Source of the DNA: Nocardia vinacea NBRC 16497
GTDB lineage: Bacteria > Actinomycetota > Actinomycetes > Mycobacteriales > Mycobacteriaceae
DNA length: 64,000 bases
Assembly (NCBI RefSeq): GCF_000308835.1
Contig: NZ_BAGN01000428.1
Location: forward strand, 1 to 64,000
Direction of reading: 5' to 3'
Made by a program: the position numbers and the translations under genes. Below the pieces are notes generated by a model. That model had not been told where the DNA came from, made no database searches, and saw nothing but the letters and a program-made list of their open reading frames with translations. Of the stretch, positions 9,141 through 18,388 are shown piece by piece; position 1 is the first letter of the stretch; each line of letters begins with the position of its first letter.

Positions 9141-9225
9141 GTCCGGGTGGCGGAATGGCAGACGCGCTAGCTTGAGGTGCTAGTGCCCTTTATCGGGCGT
9201 GGGGGTTCAAGTCCCCCTCCGGACA
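9141..9225 (+). tRNA. tRNA-Leu (anticodon GAG)
   Basis: A complete cloverleaf. The acceptor stem GTCCGGG pairs with TCCGGAC. The anticodon stem CTAGC/GCTAG encloses loop TTGAGGT with anticodon GAG. There is a long class II variable arm (TGCCCTTTATCGGGCG) and a T arm GGGGG-TTCAAGT-CCCCC. The discriminator base is A, and CCA is not encoded. It reads CUC/CUU codons. Confidence 0.96.
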
Positions 9226-9492
9226 CAACCAGTACGCTACGTCGTCCGCTCTACCTGCGGTTATGCAGGAAGGGTCGGTGATGGCATTGAGCCGCATTAG
9301 TGCAGAACCACAGGTAGAGGCCCTGTGGGGGTTCAATTCGGGTTCAGCTGAGAAAATCCAAAGAAGCGGGCGCGTCGACCCGGCGGATCATGGACAGTCA
9401 TGTCACGGATGTCTGTCCAGCTCTGCGGATATCGGTCGAGGCCCTCCCCTGAGATGCGGCCCCACTCGCCACACCGATCATAAGGTGGCCGT
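9226..9492. other. Intergenic stretch after tRNA-Leu
   Basis: No supported gene. The only notable point is GTGGGGGTTCAA at about 9325-9336, which repeats 12 bases of the tRNA T arm and could be a trace of past integration at the tRNA or chance. Confidence 0.4.
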
Positions 9493-9681
9493 ATGCAGAA
9501 CGTTCGCCCGGTTGGCTCCTCGGTCCAGACCGCCCAGTCGACTCCCCCACACCCATCGCATGGCAGCGCGAGTTCAATGGAACTCAAGGTTATCGTCCCG
9601 GAGGGTCCACCTGACCTCACGCCGACTGCTGTTCGCGCCCTGCTGCACCTCATCCAAGAAGTCGCGTCGAGGCCGCGATAA
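9493..9681 (+). CDS. Possible small protein of unknown function
   Basis: A 62-codon frame starting with ATG after an AAGGTGG ribosome binding site. The first 28 residues are Ser/Pro-rich and low complexity. The rest (MELKVIVPEGPPDLTPTAVR, then ALLHLIQEVASRPR) looks like a beta strand followed by an amphipathic helix. Third positions are only moderately GC-rich. No family recognised. Translation may start at the internal ATG 9577. Confidence 0.4.
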   Translation: MQNVRPVGSSVQTAQSTPPHPSHGSASSMELKVIVPEGPPDLTPTAVRALLHLIQEVASRPR

Positions 9682-9828
9682 CGCGGACGCCCGAGTGCCG
9701 AGCGGCGACACACACAGCCCGACAATGCATTCCGCGCACCCCAGCACCCACATTGCTATTGCTCGAAGGCATGGCTGCCAACGTACGAGACAACCCACTG
9801 TGGCACAACAGTGGTTTCGTCGCGCCGA

Positions 9829-11076
9829 TCAGTCAGCGCGGGCGAATGCTCGGACAGCTTCTTCGGCGCGGCAATCGGCTGCCTCGGTGGTGGATCGCCT
9901 TGCAGCGGTAACAGTGAGCAGTGCTACTGGTATCAGTGCCGATCCGGTCAGTGCCGCGCCGAGCAAGGCTGGGCCGACCACACCGAGCGAGGTGGACAGG
10001 GTGGCTCCGGCCAGTGCCGATCCGGCGGCAGTGCCGAAGTTGAATGCGGCGGTGGCCAGCGATGACGCCAGCGTCGAGCCGCGGTCGGCAAGGCGCAGCG
10101 TCTGGGCGATCAGCACCGGGTTCGCGCCGAGCCCGGATGCGCCCAGCAGCACGATCAGCCCGACCACGATCGCTGAGTGACCGGCGGTAGCCGCGAGGGC
10201 CAGCAGGGTGGTCGAGGTGAGCAAGACCGCGGCGACGATGGTGGCAAGCGGTCGCCGGTCACCGACGCGGCCACCGAGCGCGGTTCCGGCCAAGGCGCCG
10301 ATCCCGAAGCCTGCCAGTGCCATTGGAACCATCGGCACCGGGATTCCGGCGCGATCGGTGAGCAACGGGCTGATGTAGCTGTACGCCCCGAGGAACCCGG
10401 CTTGGGCAAGCACGATCGCGCCGAGCACCACCCACATCCGCCACGGCCGCACTTTCGAAAGCTCCGCGCGGATCGACACCTGCGCGCAGGTTTTCGGGGT
10501 TACGGGCACTAGCCACCAGACGGCTCCGATAGGCACGAGTGCCAGCACGGCAAGCATCCAGAACGGGCCTCGCCAGCCGACGAGGTGGCCGGCGAAAGTC
10601 CCCAACGGCACTCCGGCGACCACCGCCAGGCTCAGTCCGCCCGACATCACCGCCAGCGCACGCGCACTGGCTCCCGGCCCGGCGACCGTGGTGGCCACCA
10701 CCGCGCCGACAGCCCAGAAGGTGCCGGTGGCCAGAGCCGTGATCACCCGAGCAGAGGCCACAACAGCGAATGAATCGCTGACCGCAGCTACGACATGCCC
10801 GGCGGCAAACACGGCAAGCGCGCCCACCAGAGTGGCTCGGGCGGGCAGCCGCAAGGTCGCGAGCGCCATCACCGGCGGTCCGATGATCATCCCTATCGCA
10901 AAGGCGGTGACCAGCAGCCCGGCCCGCGCGACATCCACTCCAAGGTCAGCGGCCGCTTCAGGCAACAGACCCGCGATCATGAACTCGGTTGTCCCCATCA
11001 GGAAAATGCCGACGCCGATCACGTACACCACTCCGGGCATCCGAGTGTTTGGCGCCCCTTCGTCTCGCAGCGGCAT
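9829..11076 (-). CDS. MFS efflux transporter, DHA1 family (Cmx/AraJ type)
   Basis: The 415-residue membrane protein has 12 predicted helices. The first carries FLMGTTEFMIAGLLPEAAADL, typical of the chloramphenicol-efflux and AraJ/YdhP branch. The loop GGRVGDRRP follows helix 8. It probably exports drugs or small metabolites. I chose ATG 11076 because GGAGGA lies seven bases upstream; an ATG 17 codons further up lacks a site. It lies downstream of the broken xdhC in the same direction, 163 bp away. Region 9682-9828 after its stop holds no supported gene. Confidence 0.88.
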   Translation of the reverse strand: MPLRDEGAPNTRMPGVVYVIGVGIFLMGTTEFMIAGLLPEAAADLGVDVARAGLLVTAFAIGMIIGPPVMALATLRLPARATLVGALAVFAAGHVVAAVSDSFAVVASARVITALATGTFWAVGAVVATTVAGPGASARALAVMSGGLSLAVVAGVPLGTFAGHLVGWRGPFWMLAVLALVPIGAVWWLVPVTPKTCAQVSIRAELSKVRPWRMWVVLGAIVLAQAGFLGAYSYISPLLTDRAGIPVPMVPMALAGFGIGALAGTALGGRVGDRRPLATIVAAVLLTSTTLLALAATAGHSAIVVGLIVLLGASGLGANPVLIAQTLRLADRGSTLASSLATAAFNFGTAAGSALAGATLSTSLGVVGPALLGAALTGSALIPVALLTVTAARRSTTEAADCRAEEAVRAFARAD

Positions 11077-11239
11077 CGCCACTTCCTCCGTTGCTTGTCG
11101 CTTTGGGGATTCCTGGTCGACAACCATGCAACGGCACGATCGAGGAACGTGGGAGGCGGCGGTCAGAGGGGTACTGTCGGCACCCCTCAGAGCATCTGGT
11201 CATCCGAGCGAGCCGGCGCCCCAGCCTCAGTCGCCGATC

Positions 11240-12301
11240 TCAAGCAACAGCGCTCTCGGTGCGCGATATGTCTTGGCGGGATGTCTTGTGAATAGGTCCG
11301 GAGATCCGGCTCAGGGGTCTGCCGCTGCCGCAGTTGGCCACGGCGATGATCTCCGCGGCGATGGAGATCGCGGTTTGCTCGGGTGTGGCCGCACCGAGAT
11401 CCATGCCGATCGGAGAATGCAAGCGGGCCAATTGATTCGGGGATACACCCGCCGCACGGAGGAGTTCCAGCCGGTGTTCGTGGGTGCGCCGGGAACCCAT
11501 GGCGCCGACGTATCCGACGGGCAGGCGCAGGGCGGTTTCCAGCAGCGGGACATCGAATTTCGCGTCGTGAGTGAGAACGCAGACGACGGTGCGGGAGTCC
11601 ACGTCGGCGCCTGCCAGGTAGCGGTGCGGCCAGTCGACGATCACATCGTCGGCATGCGGAAAGCGGGCACGGGTGGCGAAGGTGGCGCGGGCGTCGCACA
11701 CGGTGACGTGATAGCCGAGGAATCGGCCGACTTCACTCAGGGCGGCGGCGAAGTCCACAGCGCCGAAGATCAGCATGCGGGGGCGGGTCGGGCGGTGGTG
11801 AACCAGGGCGGCCAGCGGGGCGCAGTCGTCGCCGGGACCGCCGATGTGCATCGGCCCGGCCCGGCCGGCCCGGAGCATGGCCACGGTGTGTGCCAGAACG
11901 GCGCGGTCCGCGTTGGGATCGCGCAGCGTGCCGCTGTGGCTGCCATCGGCGCGAACATGGAGGGTGCGGCCGAGTAATTCGTTTGGGCCATCGGCGATTT
12001 GGACGAGAGCCGCCGGAACATGGTGGTCCCAGTCAGCGATGGCAGCGGTGAGCTGCGCGAGTGCCCAGGAATCCATCCGGTGCATGAGGATGTCGATCTC
12101 GCCGCCGCAGGTAAGTCCGACGGCGAAGGCGTCGGAATCGGAGTAGCCGAATCGGGTGCGCACGGCCGGACCGCCCGTGGCGAGCAGTTCGATGCACGTC
12201 TCGTACACCGCGGCCTCCACACATCCACCGGAGACGTTTCCGACCACGTTGCCGTCGGCGTCGATAGCCAAGGATGTGCCCGACGGAAGCGGGGCGCTCC
12301 C
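11240..12301 (-). pseudogene. XdhC/CoxI family protein, 5' end deleted
   Basis: XdhC proteins bind molybdenum cofactor and help insert the sulfurated form into xanthine dehydrogenase-type enzymes. The surviving frame holds the Cys motif GNVSGGCVEAAVYE and the C-terminal Rossmann part with YVGAMGSRRTHEHRLELL. Homology begins abruptly at GSAPLPSG near 12301; the usual first 30-40 residues are missing. Upstream the same frame runs antisense through a GntR-family gene and is not protein-like. No start codon follows a ribosome binding site. No xanthine dehydrogenase genes are nearby. Confidence 0.8.
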
Positions 12302-12302
12302 G

Positions 12303-12863
12303 CTGACGCGCTCCACCGTTAGCGAAGCCGTGCGACTGCTCGCCGACCGAGGCAACATCGAGATCCGGCCCGGACGCGGCGGCGGTTTGTTCGTCGCCAA
12401 TCTCAGCCCGGTCGTCCGTCTGCGGCACACCCTGCTGACCGTCCGAGAGCAGCCGACGACCGTCGCCGACGCCATCGCTGTCCGCGACGCACTCGAACTC
12501 CTCGTCGACACCGACGCCGCGCGCCACCGCGGCCCCGACGACATCGTCGCCTTGCGCACCCTGCTTTCCAAGCTCAAGCAAGCGACCTCCGACGTCGACG
12601 CGTTCATGCGCGCAAACTGGCAACTCCATGAACGCATCGCCGAGATCACCACCAACCACATGGCCCGCGCGGTCTACCTGAGCATGACAGCCTGCATCAA
12701 AGACCTATCCGCACATGCCGACCCCGAAACTCCCACCGACGACGCCGGTTACTACCAGCACCGGGTGGCCATCCACAGCGAATTGGTCGAATCCATTATC
12801 GCTGGCGACATCGAGCGCACCATCAAAGCCGTCGAACAGCACCACGGATTACTGAAGATCTAG
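12303..12863 (+). pseudogene. FadR-subfamily GntR regulator, 5' end deleted
   Basis: The frame carries the second half of a GntR winged helix (LTRSTVSEAVRLLADRGNIE, then the wing RPGRGGGLF) and a full FCD/FadR ligand domain (RDALELLVDTDAARHR; MRANWQLHERIAEIT; HSELVESIIAGD). The first 40-60 residues, including helix 1 of the DNA-binding domain, are absent. Homology starts at about 12303, within a few bases of where antisense XdhC homology starts. One deletion or rearrangement appears to have removed the 5' ends of both genes. Confidence 0.8.
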
Positions 12864-12922
12864 GAGTCGCCTCGACGGCGTGAATGTGAGATCGATAAAT
12901 GTGGTAATCCGTATCGGCGAAA

Positions 12923-13846
12923 TTATATGTTGGCCGGCAACGCGAGGTCTGCGACGGCGCGGACCACGACCTCTCGGAGATAGCGGTGCTCGGGGTCTTC
13001 GTCGTGTAGCGGATGCCACCACATCGCCTCGAGCAGCGGGCCGGCCGGAAATGGGCATGGCAGTGCGCGGACCCGCAACGTCTCGGGGATGAGGTCGACG
13101 AGTAATTGCTGGTACAGCGCAACCCGGCCGGTACCGGCTACAAGGGACGGCACGGTGAGGAAGTGCTCGGTAACAACCTGCACGTGTGGTTCGATCCCGA
13201 GCATGCGCATGTGTCGCGCCGCTGGTGTGGACGCCGTCGGCGAGTAGTAGGTGGCAACCCACGGCATTGTCTCGAGTTGGCGCACCGTGAGTGCGTCGCC
13301 TACCTCGACGTTGTCCGCGGACACCAAGCACACCCACTCGTCTCGGTAGAGGTCGCGATACGACAGATTGTCGAGGAATCCCCTCGGCATGAGTACCAGG
13401 TCCGTACTGACGAGGACCTGCTCGACGATGTCGATCAGCCGCGGCGTACTGGCCGTCAGCCGTAGTCGGCAACCAGGTGCCTCGGCGGCCAATATCGCGC
13501 CGATGCGGCTGCCGAGGACGGCGACGCTGTAGTCGCTGACCAGCATCGAGAATTCACGAGTGCTCGAGGAGGGATCGAATCCGGGTTCGGCGGCGAAGAT
13601 ACGCTCGACCCCGCCCAGCGTGATCCGGACCTGATCCTTGAGCTGGAGCGCGAGCGGGGTCAGCCGGTACTGGTTGCCCATTCTGGCCAGCAGTTCGTCC
13701 TGGAAGTGCCGACGCAACCGGGCCAACTGCGCGGATACCGCGGGCTGGCTCAGGCCGAGCTTCGCGGCAGCGTTCGTCACGCTACGTTCCTGCAACAGGA
13801 CGTCGAGGGAGACGAGTAGGTTGAGGTCCAGGCGAACCAAGTTCAC
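12923..13846 (-). CDS. LysR-family regulator of the aromatic cluster
   Basis: The 307-residue protein has a NodD/SyrM/LinR-like N-terminus (RLDLNLLVSLDVLLQERSVTNAA), a helix-turn-helix (AAKLGLSQPAVSAQLARLR), and a C-terminal substrate-binding domain. GTG 13846 is the start. It lies downstream of and in the same direction as the fumarylacetoacetase-family gene (114-bp gap) and is the natural regulator of the divergent catabolic genes at 15.2-20.4 kb. Confidence 0.9.
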   Translation of the reverse strand: MNLVRLDLNLLVSLDVLLQERSVTNAAAKLGLSQPAVSAQLARLRRHFQDELLARMGNQYRLTPLALQLKDQVRITLGGVERIFAAEPGFDPSSSTREFSMLVSDYSVAVLGSRIGAILAAEAPGCRLRLTASTPRLIDIVEQVLVSTDLVLMPRGFLDNLSYRDLYRDEWVCLVSADNVEVGDALTVRQLETMPWVATYYSPTASTPAARHMRMLGIEPHVQVVTEHFLTVPSLVAGTGRVALYQQLLVDLIPETLRVRALPCPFPAGPLLEAMWWHPLHDEDPEHRYLREVVVRAVADLALPANI

Positions 13847-13960
13847 TCATCGATCTTATCCAGGCAGTGAATACCGCCATCGAGCAGATCCACCTGCACG
13901 ATGGACGGGTTCTCGGATCGGCAGGATGCTCGCTGTCGCCGTCGCCGATCACTGTTCGGT

Positions 13961-14902
13961 TCATGCCTGCCACGGGCGGATGTCGCGGGCCTTCGGGCCC
14001 GCGACGATCCGGTTGCGGGTTTCACCCAGCAGCTCCACCTCGGTACGGACCTCATCGCCCGGTTGCAGCGGCGAGTGGAAGCCCAGGCCATACCGCCCCC
14101 ACAGTTCGGCGAGGCAGCCGCCCTGGCAGGTACCCGAGCCGAGCAGATCACCCGGCCGGATCCAGGTACCGCGGGAGGCGTAGGCGGCCAGCGCGCCGAA
14201 GCTCCAAGCCATGTTGTGCAGCGAATCATCACCCAGCAGTTCACCATTCACCGACACCCGCATGCGCAGATCGAAGGAGGATCCACGGCGGCGGTCGGCG
14301 AGCTCGTCGGCGGTCACGAACAGGGCGCCGAGCGCTGTGGCCGTATCCTTCCCCTTGGCCGGCCCGAGGCGCAGCCGCATCTCGTGGAACTGGATGTCAC
14401 GCGCGGAGAAGTCGTTGAGGATCACATATCCCGCGATATGGTCTTCGGCCTCGTCCACCGACAGGTCGCGGCCGGCGCGTCCGACCACGGCCGCGACCTC
14501 CAGTTCAAAGTCGAACTGTACGCAACCTGGCGGCACCGGCACATCATCGTAGGGGCCGGTGATCGCGTACGGGTTGGAGAAGTAGAAGGTCGGAATCTCC
14601 CAGAACTCATGGGGCACCACGGCATTCGAGTCGGACAGCTTCACGATTCCCGCCGTGTGCTCGGGAAAGGTCGAGAAGTCACGGACCGTGGGCGGATCCA
14701 ACGGCGCCAATAGCCGCGCATCGGCCTCGGCAGTGACCACTGCACGCCGCCGCAGTGCTGCCCCGCCCATGTCGACCAACAGCCCGTCCTCGGCCAACAA
14801 CTGTGGCAGTTGCCGGTCGGTGGCGAGGTCGACCAGGTCACCCGCGTCGTCGTGAACGGCCACCCGAGGGCCGTTCGCGGTCATGTGCCGCGCAAATTTC
14901 AC
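13961..14902 (-). CDS. Fumarylacetoacetate hydrolase-family protein
   Basis: The 313-residue protein has the FAH fold. The metal-site region QFDFELEVAAVVGRAGRDL and GYVILNDFSARDIQ, followed by KGKDTATALG, are present. The family cleaves C-C bonds of acylpyruvates or hydrates/decarboxylates ring-cleavage products; here a late step of aromatic degradation is likely. I chose GTG 14902 because AAAGGAG lies seven bases upstream and the protein begins VKFARH; the frame upstream is not coding-like. It is transcribed away from the cyclase operon. Confidence 0.88.
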   Translation of the reverse strand: MKFARHMTANGPRVAVHDDAGDLVDLATDRQLPQLLAEDGLLVDMGGAALRRRAVVTAEADARLLAPLDPPTVRDFSTFPEHTAGIVKLSDSNAVVPHEFWEIPTFYFSNPYAITGPYDDVPVPPGCVQFDFELEVAAVVGRAGRDLSVDEAEDHIAGYVILNDFSARDIQFHEMRLRLGPAKGKDTATALGALFVTADELADRRRGSSFDLRMRVSVNGELLGDDSLHNMAWSFGALAAYASRGTWIRPGDLLGSGTCQGGCLAELWGRYGLGFHSPLQPGDEVRTEVELLGETRNRIVAGPKARDIRPWQA

Positions 14903-15218
14903 AACGTGCTCCTTTCTCGGTAACCCCGTGCCGGATTCAGGATGAGGTCCGCCGCCTGCGGGCGTCGCCGGTACGAGACGCCGTTCACTATGACGCGCCG
15001 TACATGATCTGGGAAACAAATTCTATTGATACGAGGAATCGCCTGCATTTATCTGACGTGCACGCCCGTGCATGCGGATCGGTCCGACCGGTCGACTACC
15101 CACGCCTGGCATTGAGGAATCGGCAAGTATTTATCACATGGATACCATGCATCATCAGATCCGTATTCCCTGATAGAAGGCCAGTCGGCCACAGTGATGC
15201 GTGTCTCAAGGAGGAACT
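14903..15218. promoter_or_regulatory. Divergent promoter region with a repeated GAGGAATCG...TTTATC element
   Basis: This 316-bp AT-richer gap separates the FAH gene from the catabolic operon. It holds two near copies of one element: GAGGAATCG-N6-TTTATC at 15033-15053 and GAGGAATCG-N7-TTTATC at 15114-15135, about 81 bp (eight helical turns) apart. Each ends near a GATA/TATC pair, as in LysR T-N11-A sites. They are candidate LysR operators. Confidence 0.55.
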
Positions 15219-16205
15219 TTGACCTACTTCTCTCCCGAATCCCTCGATCCGCAGGATCCGGAGGGTGCCGTCGCCGCCGCCGCGAAGCGTTGCTCCAACT
15301 GGGGGCGCTGGGGTAACGACGATGTCCTGGGTACTCTCAATTTTATCGACGACGAGCATCGGTGTGCGGGCGCGGCACTGGTCCGCCGGGGTGCGAGTTT
15401 CTCGCTGGCACAGTCGTTCGACATGAATGGCCCGCAGCGGGGCTGGCGGCGCCGGACCAATCCGGTGCACACGATGCTGGACACCGGGGTCGACGCCGAG
15501 CGCGGCAATCAGGGCTTCCCGCACGGCATCGGCGGCGCCGACGACGTAATCTTCATGCCGTTGCAGGCATCCACTCAATGGGACGGCCTGGGCCACATCT
15601 TCGACCACGGCTTCGCCTACAACGGCCGCCGCGCCGGCGACGTGGTCACCAGCGAAGGTGACGGCGTCACCGGCATCGAGACCACCGCCGGACTGATTGC
15701 CGGTCGGGGAGTGCTCCTCGACGTGGGCCGGGTCATCGGCGCCGACGGTGAGCTGTCCGACGGCTTCGCGATCACTCCCGAGCACCTGGACGCCACCATC
15801 GCCGCGCAGGGCGACACCGCCCACCTCGGCCGCGGTGACCTCGTGCTGGTGCGCACCGGGCAGTTGTCCCGGGCCCGGCGGGAGGGGTGGGGCGAGTACG
15901 CCGGTGGCGCCGCCCCCGGTCTGTCGTTCACCACGGCGGATTGGCTACACGGCACAGAAATCGCCGGAATTGCCACCGACACTTGGGGTTTCGAGGTTCG
16001 GCCGACCGAGTTCGAGAACGCATTCCAACCGCTGCACCAGGTCGCGATCCCGCACATCGGCCTTTTCATCGGCGAGATGTGGGACCTCGACGCACTGGCC
16101 GACGATTGCGCCGCCGACGGCGTGTTCGAGTTCTGGCTCACCGCAACGCCGCTGCCGGTCACCGGCGCGGTCGGCGCTCCGGTGGCGCCCATCGCCGTCA
16201 AGTAA
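15219..16205 (+). CDS. Cyclase-family metal-dependent hydrolase (KynB/isatin hydrolase superfamily)
   Basis: About 328 residues. The superfamily hydrolyses amide, lactam or lactone bonds using a metal held by a His/Asp motif; here the motif reads QASTQWDGLGHIFDHGFAYNG, as in the longer actinobacterial subfamily. TTG 15219 is the likely start because AAGGAGG ends four bases before it; GTG 15201 would place that site inside the gene. It is first gene of the rightward catabolic operon. Substrate unknown; opening of a ring-cleavage lactone or N-formyl compound are options. Confidence 0.82.
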   Translation: MTYFSPESLDPQDPEGAVAAAAKRCSNWGRWGNDDVLGTLNFIDDEHRCAGAALVRRGASFSLAQSFDMNGPQRGWRRRTNPVHTMLDTGVDAERGNQGFPHGIGGADDVIFMPLQASTQWDGLGHIFDHGFAYNGRRAGDVVTSEGDGVTGIETTAGLIAGRGVLLDVGRVIGADGELSDGFAITPEHLDATIAAQGDTAHLGRGDLVLVRTGQLSRARREGWGEYAGGAAPGLSFTTADWLHGTEIAGIATDTWGFEVRPTEFENAFQPLHQVAIPHIGLFIGEMWDLDALADDCAADGVFEFWLTATPLPVTGAVGAPVAPIAVK

Positions 16206-16256
16206 CTCGCCGGTTTCCACCTTCCCTACCTCTTTTCCAGGACGAAGGAGTCCCTT

Positions 16257-17387
16257 GTGACAGCAGTCGACAAGGTCCTCGTGGTCGGCTCCGGCTTGGC
16301 CGGCACCGCCACGGCAATCGCGCTCGCGACCGGTGGGGTCGAGGTCGAGCTGATCGAGGCGAAAGCCGGCGTGGCTGCGGTCGGATCCGGAATCACGTTG
16401 CAGGGCAACGCACTGCGCGAACTCCGCCGCCTCGGCGTCTGGCCCGAGGTATCCGCGCACGGCTACGCCTTCGACAGTCTCGGACTGCGCGCACCCGACC
16501 CGACAGGCACCCTGCTGATGGAGATGCCGGACGCCCGGATGGGCGGCCCGAACCTCCCCGCCACCTTCGGCATGCCACGCCCCGCGCTTGCCCGCATCCT
16601 GCACGCGCAGGCTGCCGCCGTCGGCGTCACGATCCGATTCGGCTGTACCGCAACAATACTCACGCAGGACGACGATGGTGTCGACGTCGTCTTCGTCGAC
16701 GGCACCGCCGGACGATTCGATCTGGTAGTCGGCGCGGACGGCGTCCGCTCGGCGACCCGGAGCCTGGTGGGCATCGACCTCGAGCCCCGCGAGACCGGAA
16801 TGGGTATTTGGCGGGTCTTCGGGCCTCGCCCGGCATCGGTGACCCGGACCGATCTCTATTACGGTGGCCCGAGCTACATCGCCGGGTACAGCCCCACTGG
16901 GGAGAACTCGCTCTACGCCTACATCGTCGAACGCGCCCGGGACCGCAGCGACAAGGACCCTGAGCAGCGCCTGAAGATCATGCGCGAACTGTCGGCCCCC
17001 TATCACGGCCCGTGGGACGACATCCGGGAGACTCTGGTCGATCCGAGCACGGTGCACTACACCCGCTTCGAAACTCATGTGCTGCCCCCGCCATGGCATC
17101 GCGGCCGCGTGGTGCTGATCGGCGACGCCGCCCACACCTGTCCGCCCACCCTCGCCCAGGGCGGCGCACAAGCACTCGAAGATGCCGCCGTGCTCAGCGA
17201 ATTGCTGCTGGCGGCAACAAATCTCGACAATCGGCTGTGGTCGGCGTTGACCGCCCGCCGCTATCTACGGGCCAAGGCAGTGGTGGACGCCTCCAACCAG
17301 CTCGGCAGCTGGCTACTCGCCCACGAACGCGGCGATGTGCCCGGCCTGATGGACGGCGTAGCCCGGCTGTGCACCATACCCGCCTGA
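16257..17387 (+). CDS. FAD-dependent aromatic monooxygenase
   Basis: The 376-residue class A flavin monooxygenase hydroxylates aromatic rings with NAD(P)H and O2. FAD-binding GSGLAGTATAIALATGG is near residue 10. The motif DGVRSATR is near residue 160, and GDAAHTCPPTLAQGGAQALEDA near residue 285. GTG 16257 has GAAGGAG upstream. It lies between the cyclase and dioxygenase genes in one operon, as expected for an enzyme that makes the catechol- or hydroquinone-like substrate for ring cleavage. Confidence 0.9.
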   Translation: MTAVDKVLVVGSGLAGTATAIALATGGVEVELIEAKAGVAAVGSGITLQGNALRELRRLGVWPEVSAHGYAFDSLGLRAPDPTGTLLMEMPDARMGGPNLPATFGMPRPALARILHAQAAAVGVTIRFGCTATILTQDDDGVDVVFVDGTAGRFDLVVGADGVRSATRSLVGIDLEPRETGMGIWRVFGPRPASVTRTDLYYGGPSYIAGYSPTGENSLYAYIVERARDRSDKDPEQRLKIMRELSAPYHGPWDDIRETLVDPSTVHYTRFETHVLPPPWHRGRVVLIGDAAHTCPPTLAQGGAQALEDAAVLSELLLAATNLDNRLWSALTARRYLRAKAVVDASNQLGSWLLAHERGDVPGLMDGVARLCTIPA

Positions 17388-17413
17388 TCTCCCCGTGCGA
17401 TAAGGAATTCACC

Positions 17414-18382
17414 ATGGCTGAACTCGCCACCCCGACCCCGTTCACCACCGAGCGGCTCATCACCCATCTGCGGCACGTCGATCTCGCCGTACCCGACCTC
17501 GCCCGCCAACTCGACTTCTTCACGGGCACCTGGGGACTGGTCACCGAGCACACCGACACCGGGATCGCCTTCCTAGCCGCTGCCGGCTCACCCGAACAGT
17601 ACGTGGTGAGGGTGCGGCAATCCGCCGACAAACGCATCGACCTGATTTCCTTCGGCGCCGCCACACCCGCCGATGTGGACGCCCTCGCGACCCGGCTGGC
17701 AACCGACGGTGTCCAGCTGATCAGCGCACCGGGCACGCTTGCCACCCCCGGCGCCGGCTACGGGTTCCGGTTCTTCGACAACGAGGGCCGCACCCTCGAG
17801 ATCAGCGCCGACGTGGCCCCCCGTGCGCACCGTAAAATCGAAGCGGGCGAGGCGATTCCGGTGCGGCTGTCGCATGTCGTCATCAATTCGCCCAAGCCGG
17901 AGGAGACCCGAGCCTTCTACGAACGGCACCTGGGCTTCCAGCTTTCCGACATCCTCATGCATCCGCGCATGGGCGAGATGATGTACTTCCTGCGCATCAA
18001 CGCCTGGCACCACAGCCTCGCCATCGCGCGCGGCCCGCACCCCTCGCTGCACCATGCCTCCTTCGAGATGCGGGGCATCGACGAATACCTGCGCGGCACC
18101 GGCCGCGCGCTGCGGGCCGGCGTGGAGAAGGTCTGGGGACCAGGTCGGCACTTGGCCGGGAACAACACCTTCAGCTATTTCCTCGACCCGCACGGCAACA
18201 CCGTCGAGTACACCACCGAACTCGAACTGATCGACGAGGACACCTGGCATCCCCACCTGCACGACTTCTCCGCGCCGGAGGTCACCGACCAGTGGGGCAC
18301 CGCGAACGAGATGAACGAATTCGTCGCCCGCAAGTCGTTCAACGACCCCGACAAGGGCCTGTTCATCGCCCCGCCGGTGTAA
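17414..18382 (+). CDS. Extradiol ring-cleavage dioxygenase (two-domain VOC type)
   Basis: The 322-residue protein has two VOC modules in the manner of catechol 2,3-dioxygenase/BphC. The N-terminal module begins LRHVDLAVPDLARQLDFF. The catalytic module carries the Fe ligands: His in LSHVVINSPKPEETRAFY, His in SLHHASFEM and Glu in NTVEYTTELEL. These support meta-cleavage of a catechol-like ring. ATG 17414 follows AAGGA. The gap to the SDR gene is only six bases. Confidence 0.9.
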   Translation: MAELATPTPFTTERLITHLRHVDLAVPDLARQLDFFTGTWGLVTEHTDTGIAFLAAAGSPEQYVVRVRQSADKRIDLISFGAATPADVDALATRLATDGVQLISAPGTLATPGAGYGFRFFDNEGRTLEISADVAPRAHRKIEAGEAIPVRLSHVVINSPKPEETRAFYERHLGFQLSDILMHPRMGEMMYFLRINAWHHSLAIARGPHPSLHHASFEMRGIDEYLRGTGRALRAGVEKVWGPGRHLAGNNTFSYFLDPHGNTVEYTTELELIDEDTWHPHLHDFSAPEVTDQWGTANEMNEFVARKSFNDPDKGLFIAPPV

Positions 18383-18388
18383 GTCGTT

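Noticed and set aside
12302..12661. Upstream part of the xdhC reading frame
   Set aside because: It runs antisense through the FadR/GntR coding sequence and is Ser/Arg-rich without homology, so it is not the missing XdhC N-terminus.
15945..17171. Long minus-strand frame (408 residues) opposite the cyclase and monooxygenase genes
   Set aside because: It crosses two well-supported genes and has no motifs.
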